A stretch of 46,873 nucleotides of DNA from JANNMJ01 sp031397815 (GTDB taxonomy: Bacteria > Bacteroidota > Bacteroidia > Cytophagales > Hymenobacteraceae): NCBI GenBank assembly GCA_031397815.1, contig JANNMJ010000149.1:1-46873 (forward strand), in the 5' to 3' direction. The position numbers and the translations under genes were made by a program. Below the pieces are notes generated by a model. It searched no databases. It was not told the DNA's origin and saw only the letters and a list, made by a program, of their open reading frames with translations. Of the stretch, positions 39,434 through 46,873 are shown in pieces. Numbering within the stretch: the first letter of the stretch is position 1; each line of letters opens with the position of its first letter.

Positions 39434-42400
39434 ATGTCCATTTCAACTCTGAAAAGGGGTCGAATGTGGGGTTTTGCACTGGCCGCTACCCTGGCTGGTG
39501 TACCTGCAATGGCTCAAACAATCGATGGCGTACGCGACGCCTCTTACCCGGCGGCGCTGGCCGTGCAAACGGTCGGAACCGGCTACGGCGACTCCAACTC
39601 CGGCACCCAAGCGGCGAACGGGTCGGAGCTGGATAATATCCATGCCCGCATTGTCGGGGACGATCTTTTCATCTTTCTGGGGGGTAACCTTCAGGACAAT
39701 TTCAACAAGCTGACGCTGTTCTTCGACACGAAGACGGGCGGTCAGAACCAGCTCGGGAGCAACGGGTACTTCCTGAGCACCTTCAACGGGATGCGGTTCG
39801 ATAGCGGCGTAACGCCGGACTACGTCCTGTCGCTGGGTGCTGGCGGTGGTCCGTACACGGCCTACATCAACTTCCTCGACATTCCGTCGGCGGGTGGTGG
39901 CACGAACGGGGCTTTCAACAACGATTACCTCGGTTCGGCGGCTAACGGGCAGGGGAACATCACGTTCCCGGATGCTTCGGTTGGGGAGATTGGGATCGAC
40001 AACTCGAACATCCTGGGCGTAGTTGGTGGGAATGGCGCCGCGAATAATGCTGATGCGGCGGCCGTGAGCACCGGGATCGAGTTTCGGATTCCGCTTTCCG
40101 CAATCGGTAGCGCAAACAACACCGGCGACATCAAGATCGTCGCGATGATCGGCAACGATAACTGGTCGCACATCTCCAGCCAGACCCTCGGTGGCCTGCC
40201 GAGCGGCAGCAACAACCTGGGTGCGCCGAGCGCCATCAACTTCACCACGCGCACGGGCAACCAGTTCGTGACGGTGGCGAACGGCGGGCTTTCCACGCCG
40301 CCGACGATTGCCGTCAGCCCGGCGTCGCTCAACTTCTTCAATGCTTCGGCCACGGGCGGACTGGTTTCGCGTCAGCTCACCGTTACCAACAACGGTACGG
40401 CAACGCTGAACCTGACGAACGTGCAGTCGAACAACAGCGCCTTCGCGGTAACCCCGACGGCCGCCACGCTCACCAACGGCGGCTCGACGCAGGTGACCGT
40501 CACGTTCGACCCAAGCGCTGGTACGCAGCAAAACGGCATCCTGACGTTTACCTCCAATGACCCTAACACGCCGTCGAAAACGGTCAACGTGACTGGCAGA
40601 GGCATTCCGGCAGGTCAGGTGGTCCTCGACGGTACGCGCGATGCGAGTCTCTATGGCCCAGCTAAAGCCTTGCAAACCACGGGCACCGGCTTCGGCGACA
40701 ACCAATCGGAGCTGAATGGCGCTTTTGCGCGTGTCGAAGGCTCGAACCTTTTCCTGATGGTGACGGGTAACCTCGAAGCCGGTGGCAACAAGCTGATTCT
40801 GTTTTTCGACGCTAATCCTGCGTCCGGACAGACCCAGTTCAGCGGCTCGAACCCATCGGTCGATTTCGGTGGCTCCAACAACCTGGCAGGGCTGAAATTC
40901 GACCGTGGCTTCCGCCCCGAGTCGTTCATCTCGATCAACCACAACGGCTCTGACCTTTACGCCAACTTCGCCCCGATGAACGGCGCCGGCGGTAGCGGTA
41001 CGTACCTGAGCACCGGCGGCAACGGCTTCACGCAACCGCTGGATTTCGGCGGCGGCAACACCGGTGAGCTGGGGTTCAACAACTCCAACGCCGGCGGCAT
41101 CTCGAACACCCAAATCAACAACCCGAACCAGGTAACGACGGGCGTTGAGTTCCGCATCCCCCTCGCCGCACTCGGCGCGGGCATCACGGCCACCACGCCA
41201 ATCCACGTAATGGCCCTCATCACGAGCGGCGACTACACGTACCTCTCGAACCAGACCCTCGGCGGCCTGCCGAACGGCACGGGCAACCTCGGCCTGAACG
41301 GCTCGGGCGGCGGCTCCCTGCCGATCACCGTCGATTTCCTGAACTTCGCCGGTAACCAGTTCTTCACCGCCCAGCGCGGCGACCTGACGGTTCCGAGCAG
41401 CCAGTTTTATGACGTAGCCGGTGAATACAACAACGTTACGATTCAGAACACTGGCGTAGCGAGCGTGTTTTCTCCCCTGAACATCACGGGCACGCTGACG
41501 GTAAACGGCCCGAACGGCGAACTGGCCTTCAAAAGCCAGGGCGATGCTTACATCAATGGGCCTGGCGACTTCGTCCTCAATGGCAACCTCCACTTGTCAT
41601 CGCCGGATGGGATTGTGGTGAGCACTTCGTTGGGTAACGTGCGTGTTTCGGGCGCCCGGACGCTCAACACCACGACCAGCGTTTACTCCTACGGGAATGC
41701 TGCCGGTGGCAGCCTGAACACCGGCAACGGCTTGCCACTGACGATCAGCTCGATCCGAGTTGCTCCTGAAGTCGGCGCCCCAGCCACGTCGGTGCTACTC
41801 TCCCGAGACCTGTCGATTCTCAACAGAGTAGATGTGAGCGCTGCGAACACCACCCTCAACCTCAATGGCAATTCGCTGCGCCTGCTGTCTGACGGCACCA
41901 ACACGGCTTCTATCTTCAATGATGGTGGCACGGGCGGCACGGTTATCGGGTCGGGCGGTATTCAGGAAGTAAGCCTTGATGCTGCTTACAGCGGCAAAGG
42001 CTACCGTCATTACGGCTCGCCGGTGATCGCGGAAACCATTGGCGGCTTGAGCGGCCTGGGCTTCACGCCCATCATCAACCCCACGTACAACTCGACGCCG
42101 TTCGCGCAGCGTTCGCAGCCGGGCGTTGTGGTTCCTTTCCCGAACGTGTTCGGCTACTCGGAGACCTTCGTCACGACCGACTTCAGCGAAGGCTACCGGT
42201 CGCCATCGGCCCTGACCCAGACGCTGACCCCCGGCACCGGCTACTCGGTACTCGTGAACGGCCTGCCGAAGCTCCTCTTCAACGGCGCTTTCCAGCAGAC
42301 CAACGTGGTGATGCCGCTGTCGAACACAGCTAACAACAGCCAATCGGGCTGGAACCTGCTCGCTAACCCATTCCCATGGGTAATGGCGTGGAGCGGCGTT

Positions 42401-43348
42401 ACGATTCCGTCCGGTATGAACAGCCAGGTTTCGGTCTTCCGTCCTTCAGCTTCGCCAACCAGCAACGGTGGTTCTTACGTGACGTTCGTGAATGGCGTAG
42501 GCGGTACGTTCGACGGCGATCTGCCGACGTCGCAAGGCTTCTTCGTGCGTCGCACGTCGGCAGCCGGCCCGGCCGTGAACCTCACGCTGCCCACCTCGGC
42601 CGCAGCGGCTGATCAAACCGGCAACACGCATTACCGCAACGCCAACCCAAGCGAAACCCGTCCGATGATCACGCTCTTGCTGCGTGGCACGGGCGCCCGC
42701 TCGATCTTCGCCGACGAAGCGACTGTGTACTTCGAAGCTGGTGCTACGAACGCGTCGGATGTGCGTTACGACGGTCTGAAAGTCGGTCACTCGACCGGCG
42801 ATGTGCCGACGATTGCAACCCGCCTCGCGTCGGGTGAAGAAGCGCAGATCGACGGCCGTCCGGTCCTCACCGGCAGCCTTGCGATTCCGTTGGTCGTGGA
42901 AGTGCCTACGACTGGCTCGTACCAGTTCGATGCTGCTCGGATGCTCAACTTCGCTCCCGGCCAGACCATCACCCTCGAAGATGCCGCAACCGGCCTCTCC
43001 CACGACCTGACCGCTGCCCCCGTGTATACGTTCCAGATGAACGCCGCTTTCCGTGGCCCGCGCTTCACGCTGCACTTCGGCCAAGCCCGCGTAACGGGTC
43101 TTGCGTCGGCTGCTGAAGCCGCTTTCCTGAGCGTGTTCCCGAACCCAAGCAACGGCAACCTAACCATCGAATGGGCAGGTAACCAGCCGCTGACGGGCCA
43201 GGTGATCCTCACCGACGCCCTCGGCCGTACGGTGCGTAGCCTCACCGCTGCCGCCCGCATGACCCTCTCCGACCTGACGCCCGGCGTGTACACGCTCCGC
43301 GCGAACGGCCCGGCCGGCACCCTGAACCGCCGCGTGGTGGTCCAGTAA
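39434..43348 (+). CDS. Large secreted protein with duplicated β-domain and T9SS sorting domain
   Basis: A 1304-residue exported protein. The signal peptide MWGFALAATLAGVPAMAQ starts a few residues after the ATG at 39434. Two homologous β-domains of about 250 residues follow: 25-285 (IDGVRDASYPAALAVQTVGT, GVEFRIPL-type strands, SSQTLGGLPSGSNNLG) and 394-640 (LDGTRDASLYGPAKALQTTG, SNQTLGGLPNGTGNLG). Between them (289-390) lies an ASH/choice-of-anchor-D domain (VSPASLNFFNASATGG, TVTNNGTATLNL, VTVTFDPSAGT, TSNDPN). The rest is β-helix/sandwich-like sequence without a recognised enzyme motif, ending in a type A sorting domain (SVFPNPSNGNLTIEW, DALGRTVRSL, LTPGVYTLRANG). It should be exported by T9SS and lie on the surface or be released. 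A strong terminator follows. Function unknown; adhesin or matrix component is the best guess. Confidence 0.85.
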   Translation: MSISTLKRGRMWGFALAATLAGVPAMAQTIDGVRDASYPAALAVQTVGTGYGDSNSGTQAANGSELDNIHARIVGDDLFIFLGGNLQDNFNKLTLFFDTKTGGQNQLGSNGYFLSTFNGMRFDSGVTPDYVLSLGAGGGPYTAYINFLDIPSAGGGTNGAFNNDYLGSAANGQGNITFPDASVGEIGIDNSNILGVVGGNGAANNADAAAVSTGIEFRIPLSAIGSANNTGDIKIVAMIGNDNWSHISSQTLGGLPSGSNNLGAPSAINFTTRTGNQFVTVANGGLSTPPTIAVSPASLNFFNASATGGLVSRQLTVTNNGTATLNLTNVQSNNSAFAVTPTAATLTNGGSTQVTVTFDPSAGTQQNGILTFTSNDPNTPSKTVNVTGRGIPAGQVVLDGTRDASLYGPAKALQTTGTGFGDNQSELNGAFARVEGSNLFLMVTGNLEAGGNKLILFFDANPASGQTQFSGSNPSVDFGGSNNLAGLKFDRGFRPESFISINHNGSDLYANFAPMNGAGGSGTYLSTGGNGFTQPLDFGGGNTGELGFNNSNAGGISNTQINNPNQVTTGVEFRIPLAALGAGITATTPIHVMALITSGDYTYLSNQTLGGLPNGTGNLGLNGSGGGSLPITVDFLNFAGNQFFTAQRGDLTVPSSQFYDVAGEYNNVTIQNTGVASVFSPLNITGTLTVNGPNGELAFKSQGDAYINGPGDFVLNGNLHLSSPDGIVVSTSLGNVRVSGARTLNTTTSVYSYGNAAGGSLNTGNGLPLTISSIRVAPEVGAPATSVLLSRDLSILNRVDVSAANTTLNLNGNSLRLLSDGTNTASIFNDGGTGGTVIGSGGIQEVSLDAAYSGKGYRHYGSPVIAETIGGLSGLGFTPIINPTYNSTPFAQRSQPGVVVPFPNVFGYSETFVTTDFSEGYRSPSALTQTLTPGTGYSVLVNGLPKLLFNGAFQQTNVVMPLSNTANNSQSGWNLLANPFPWVMAWSGVTIPSGMNSQVSVFRPSASPTSNGGSYVTFVNGVGGTFDGDLPTSQGFFVRRTSAAGPAVNLTLPTSAAAADQTGNTHYRNANPSETRPMITLLLRGTGARSIFADEATVYFEAGATNASDVRYDGLKVGHSTGDVPTIATRLASGEEAQIDGRPVLTGSLAIPLVVEVPTTGSYQFDAARMLNFAPGQTITLEDAATGLSHDLTAAPVYTFQMNAAFRGPRFTLHFGQARVTGLASAAEAAFLSVFPNPSNGNLTIEWAGNQPLTGQVILTDALGRTVRSLTAAARMTLSDLTPGVYTLRANGPAGTLNRRVVVQ

Positions 43349-43368
43349 ACCCGGAAATTGGTAAGCCT

Positions 43369-43411
43369 AAAAAGGCCGGCTCCCTCGCAAGAGGGGGCCG
43401 GCCTTTTTTTT
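43369..43411 (+). terminator. Strong rho-independent terminator after the large secreted protein
   Basis: AAAAAGGCCGGC and GCCGGCCTTTTT flank an inner stem CCCTC/GAGGG with a GCAA tetraloop, followed by eight T. Both strands end in T-runs, so it can act in either direction. Confidence 0.9.
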
Positions 43412-43596
43412 GTTTGCCGGCCGCAGCGGCGTTTTTTTAGCGCATCCGGTCGGCGCCGATAGTGCGTTTGGGGCGTCCGGTTGGCGTATCGGCCAAGGCG
43501 GCGGGCGGCACTGGGGGCGCTGCGGAAACAAAAAAGGTCGCTACGTGTAATCTTCGTAGGGGAGATTCCTGTTCTAAGTCCACCTTTCGCCCGTCG

Positions 43597-46500
43597 ATGC
43601 CCAACGCCACCCCTGCTTTGCCGCCTTCCTTCTTATTCTCTCCGAAGGAAGACAGCGCCGAAGAAGCCGACCACCTCCTGCGGACCCTGCTCGACGTATC
43701 GCTGACGGGCGTCATCCTGTTCCGGCCGGTTTACGGCACAGGGGCCGACGCCGCCACCGTCGTCGATTTCGCTTACGAATACCTCAACCCGGCGGCGCAA
43801 CGGATGCTCCGGCAGCCCGAACGCCCCGCCCAGACGTACCTCACGCTCTACCCGCACGCCGTAGAAGCGGGCATTTTCGCGTTCTACCGCGACTCGTACC
43901 TACGCGACAGCACCGAGCGCCTCGATGTCAATTACCAGCACGACGGCCTCGACAACTTCTTCCAGATAACGGCGCGGCGCAGTGACAACCGCTTGGTCGT
44001 GAGCTTTTCCGACACGGCCGACCACTCGCGCAGCGCCGCCGAGCAGTCTCTGCGGGAGAGTCAGGTGCGCGAGCGGGCGGCGCTTGCTGAGGCCGAAGCG
44101 CAGCGGCTGCGGCTCTACGAAGTGGTGATGCAGCTTCCGGCGAAAGTGGTGGTCCACCACGGCCCGGAGCACGTCTTTCAGTACGTCAATCCGCGGTATC
44201 AGAAGCTCTTCAACAACCGGCCGCTCCTCGGGCGGACGCTCCGCGAGGCGCTGCCAGAGATGGAGGCGCTTTATTTCGAGCGCTTCGACGAAGTGTACCG
44301 CACCGGTGAGCCGTTTTACGCCACCGAAATGGAGGCGGCGCTCGATTTCAGCAATACCGGGGTGGTGGAGCCGCGGTTCTTCAACCTCTTCTTTCAGGCC
44401 CTGCGCGACGCCAACGGCGCGATCAACGGCATCCTGAACTTCGCCTACGACGTCACCGAGCAGGTGGTGGCGCGCAAGCAGGTGCATCAGCTCAATCTGG
44501 ATCTCGCCGAAACGAACGAAGAGATACAGCGAGCCTTTCAGCACGTTGAGAAGGCACAGGCGGAGGTCGAGAACCAGCGCCAGCGGCTGCACAATATGTT
44601 CATGCAGGCCCCCGCGATGATCTGCATCTTCGAGGGCCCCGACCACATCTTTCAGCTCGTCAACCCGCCGTATCAGGCGCTCGTCGGCGACCGGCCGCTC
44701 GTCGGGCGCCCGATTATGGAAGCGATGCCCGAGCTGACCGGCCAACCGATTCTCGGGCTCCTCGATAAGGTGTACCAGACCGGCGAGAGCTTCTTTGCCC
44801 ACGAGATGCTCGTGCAGCTCGACCACCAAAACGAAGGCGGCGGCACCCTCGGCCAGAACTATTACAACTTCACGTATCAGGCGTACCGCAACCTGGAGGA
44901 CGAGGTAGAAGGTATCCTCGTGTTCGCGTATGAGGTCACGGCGCAGGTGGTGGCCCGCCAGCAGGTGGAAGTGCTCAACGAGGTACTCGTGGCCAACAAC
45001 ACCGAGCTACTCGCCACGCAAGAGGAGCTGCAAGACCTGAACACCGAGCTGGAAGCCCGCGTCGGGGCGCGCACCGAGGCCTTGGCGCTCGCGCAGGCCG
45101 ACACCGAGCGCCAGCGCAACCAATTGCACCGGCTGTTTCTGGAAGCCCCGGCGGCGATCTGCATCCTCAGTGGGCCGGATCTGGTTTTCGAGCTGGTCAA
45201 CCCCACGTATCAGCAGCTTTTTCCGGGCCGCGAGCTGCACGGCCGGCGCCTGCTCGACGCGCTCCCCGAGCTACGCGGACAGCGCGTCCACCAGACGTTT
45301 CAGCAGGTGTACACGACCGGCATCACCCACGAAGAGCACGCCATTAAGGTGGACCTGACGCGCGAAACCGACGGCGGCCTCGAAAGTCGCTACTTCAATT
45401 ACATCCAGCAAGCCCGCTTCAACGAGCATCACGAGATCGACGGCATACTGGTGTTTGCTTTCGAAGTGACCGAGCAGGTGCAGGCGCGCGAAGCCAGCGA
45501 GCGGGACGCCCAGCGGCTCCGCCTCATCACCGACGGCCTCCCCGCGCTCATCAGCTACATCGATTACTCGGAACGCTACCAGTTTACCAACGAGGGGTAT
45601 AAGTACTGGTTCAATCAGCACCCCGACGAGCTGCTCGGCAAGACTGTCATGGATGTGGTGGGGCCGAAAGCCTACGCCAACGTCAAGCGTTACATCGACC
45701 GCGCCCTCGCCGGGGAGCGCATCGACTTTGAAGCGATGATGCCGTACCGCGACGATCTGGTGCGTCACATCCGCACCAACTACGTGCCCGATATCGAGAG
45801 CGGCAAGGTGGTCGGGTTCTTCGCGATGGTGTCGGATATCACGGAAGAAGTGATGGCGCGCCAAGAAGTGCAGGCGCTCAACGAGGAGCTGGCGGCTATC
45901 AACGAAGAGTTGAATGTGACCAACGAAGAGCTACGCGAGACCAACGAGCGCCTCTCCCGCACCAACGCCGACCTCGACAATTTCGTCTACACCGCGTCCC
46001 ACGATCTCCGCGCGCCCATCACCAACCTCGAAGGGCTGCTCCACGCCCTGCGCGAGGAGCTACCGGATGCTCTGCGGCGCGCGGCGCCCGTAAAGCCGCT
46101 GCTGGAGATGATGCAGGGCGCCGTCGACCGCTTTCAGCTCACCATCTCGCAGCTTACGGAGATATCGAAGCTCCAGCAAGCCCCCGACCAGACCATCGCG
46201 AAGAACGACCTCGCCACAGTCATCGAAGACGTGCGCCTCGACCTGGCGTACATGCTCAAGGCCGGGAACGTGCAGATGACCGTGGACGTGACCGCCTGCC
46301 CGACGGTCACGTTCTCGCCGAAGAACCTGCGCAGCATCATCTACAACCTGCTGAGCAACGCCGTGAAATACCGCGCCTTCGACCGGCAGCCCGTCGTGCA
46401 TCTGCGCTGCCACTGCACCAGCCATTACACGGTGCTGGAGGTCGAAGACAACGGCCTCGGCCTCACCGACCTGCAACAGTCGAAGCTCTTCACGATGTTT

Positions 46501-46650
46501 CAACGCCTCCACAGCCACGTAGAAGGCTCCGGCGTGGGCCTGTACATGGTGAAGAAGATTGTCGATAACGCCGGGGGCACCATTCGCGTGCTCAGCCTGC
46601 CGGGCATCGGCTCCACGTTCATCGTCACGCTGCCGGATAGCGCGGGGTAG
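43597..46650 (+). CDS. Multi-PAS histidine kinase
   Basis: A 1017-residue soluble kinase with no membrane segment. Five PAS-like domains are visible at about residues 30, 170, 330, 510 and 640; numbers two to four are close duplicates (PAKVVVHHGPEHVFQYVNP, PAMICIFEGPDHIFQLVNP, PAAICILSGPDLVFELVNP, each ending EVTEQV or similar). Coiled-coil linkers separate them, the last being LNEELAAINEELNVTNEELR. HisKA carries the phosphoacceptor His802 in NFVYTASHDLRAPITNLEGL, and the HATPase has NLLSNAVKYRAF, VEDNGLGL and GSGVGLYMVKKIVDNAGG. The ATG at 43597 starts MPNATPALPP; the frame is open to 43462, but the extra part looks non-coding. No response regulator follows. A cytoplasmic redox, light or metabolite sensor is likely. 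Confidence 0.85.
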   Translation: MPNATPALPPSFLFSPKEDSAEEADHLLRTLLDVSLTGVILFRPVYGTGADAATVVDFAYEYLNPAAQRMLRQPERPAQTYLTLYPHAVEAGIFAFYRDSYLRDSTERLDVNYQHDGLDNFFQITARRSDNRLVVSFSDTADHSRSAAEQSLRESQVRERAALAEAEAQRLRLYEVVMQLPAKVVVHHGPEHVFQYVNPRYQKLFNNRPLLGRTLREALPEMEALYFERFDEVYRTGEPFYATEMEAALDFSNTGVVEPRFFNLFFQALRDANGAINGILNFAYDVTEQVVARKQVHQLNLDLAETNEEIQRAFQHVEKAQAEVENQRQRLHNMFMQAPAMICIFEGPDHIFQLVNPPYQALVGDRPLVGRPIMEAMPELTGQPILGLLDKVYQTGESFFAHEMLVQLDHQNEGGGTLGQNYYNFTYQAYRNLEDEVEGILVFAYEVTAQVVARQQVEVLNEVLVANNTELLATQEELQDLNTELEARVGARTEALALAQADTERQRNQLHRLFLEAPAAICILSGPDLVFELVNPTYQQLFPGRELHGRRLLDALPELRGQRVHQTFQQVYTTGITHEEHAIKVDLTRETDGGLESRYFNYIQQARFNEHHEIDGILVFAFEVTEQVQAREASERDAQRLRLITDGLPALISYIDYSERYQFTNEGYKYWFNQHPDELLGKTVMDVVGPKAYANVKRYIDRALAGERIDFEAMMPYRDDLVRHIRTNYVPDIESGKVVGFFAMVSDITEEVMARQEVQALNEELAAINEELNVTNEELRETNERLSRTNADLDNFVYTASHDLRAPITNLEGLLHALREELPDALRRAAPVKPLLEMMQGAVDRFQLTISQLTEISKLQQAPDQTIAKNDLATVIEDVRLDLAYMLKAGNVQMTVDVTACPTVTFSPKNLRSIIYNLLSNAVKYRAFDRQPVVHLRCHCTSHYTVLEVEDNGLGLTDLQQSKLFTMFQRLHSHVEGSGVGLYMVKKIVDNAGGTIRVLSLPGIGSTFIVTLPDSAG

Positions 46651-46695
46651 GTGGTGGTGGGGTTGGTGGGGGGTAAAATCGGGCCGCCCCTGCCC

Positions 46696-46803
46696 ACGTA
46701 CCCGGCACCGTCCCGGTGCCGTAGCTTAAGCGCCCCAATCGTACACAATCATTACCCCGTCGTAACACCTTTTCCACCGGCACCGGGACGGTGCCGGGTA
46801 CGT
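46696..46803. repeat. 25-bp perfect inverted repeat at the window end
   Basis: ACGTACCCGGCACCGTCCCG followed by GTGCC (46696-46720) is repeated in perfect reverse complement at 46779-46803, with a 58-nt spacer. The GGCACCGGGACGGTGCCGGG palindrome is of a type I recall between genes in Bacteroidota genomes. No coding capacity and no clear target duplication. It lies 45 bp after the multi-PAS kinase. Confidence 0.75.
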
Positions 46804-46873
46804 AGGGCGCCCCTCCTCTCCCATTCCCCCCCCTAAACCCCTCCCCTGCCCGCTTTCCGCGCCCTTATGCGGC

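Noticed and set aside
39443..41593. 716-codon open frame antisense to the large secreted protein
   Set aside because: Val/Arg/Glu-biased sequence without domain features, typical of the antisense of a Gly/Asn/Thr-rich GC-rich gene; the plus-strand frame has a signal peptide and sorting domain.
46681..46815. Imperfect direct repeat GGGC(C)GCCCCT flanking the last palindrome as a target duplication
   Set aside because: One base differs and the flanks are GC-rich low-complexity sequence, so it is not convincing.

Overview
The window looks like a chromosomal piece of a GC-rich Bacteroidota, most likely a pigmented Hymenobacter-like Cytophagales bacterium. Supporting signs are three secreted proteins with C-terminal type IX secretion (T9SS) sorting domains, Por-type signal peptides, propeller/Y_Y_Y sensor kinases, a LytTR regulator, TAnnTTTG-type promoter elements, absence of obvious Shine-Dalgarno sequences, and carotenoid genes typical of orange-red members of this group. 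The genus is inference. No rRNA, tRNA, prophage, plasmid or CRISPR feature was found.

Layout. 1-1214: a truncated trpF-like end abutting a convergent lipoprotein gene that also looks cut short, then a small unknown protein. 1401-3407: carotenoid pair (lycopene cyclase and CruF-type hydratase). 3617-4600: secreted protein of unknown role. 4699-10332: hybrid histidine kinase with receiver and Hpt domains, a LytTR response regulator, and an overlapping PKD-like secreted protein. 10423-13094: an AT-richer SGNH lipoprotein convergent with a PHP-fold T9SS cargo protein. 13095-13642: non-coding, with a MITE-like element flanked by a 9-bp duplication. 13643-16672: propeller sensor kinase of the LuxR-partner type. 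16673-17236: a convergent intergenic region filled by an alternating inverted-repeat array with a 42-43 bp period, bracketed by inverted copies of another hairpin. 17237-20426: putative porin and a frameshifted lpxK joined without a stop codon. 20501-21784: kelch T9SS cargo protein. 21821-25365: nif3, zinc-ribbon coiled-coil protein, and a secreted helical-repeat protein. 25486-26799: pabB. 26850-34200: a Dna2-like nuclease-helicase, a lipoprotein, an Imm51-like protein and an IGHMBP2/UPF1-like helicase. 34340-36135: SlyD-type isomerase, ACP phosphodiesterase and a PNPOx-like stress protein. 36237-36914: a CrtA-like carotenoid monooxygenase. 36951-38939: TPR sensor kinase. 39434-43348: a 1304-residue T9SS cargo protein. 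43597-46650: multi-PAS kinase. The window ends in an inverted repeat.

How the genes work together. The three carotenoid genes fit a monocyclic hydroxylated pigment of the flexixanthin kind. Four histidine kinases are present but only one response regulator, so three kinases lack a local partner. The most unusual signals are non-coding: the BIME-like array at 16804-17121, the MITE-like element at 13360-13514, and a recurring TAnnTTTG-like box 5-6 nt before five start codons, which suggests leaderless transcripts. The two anomalies in lpxK (a C5-run frameshift and loss of the stop before the porin gene) need read-level confirmation.
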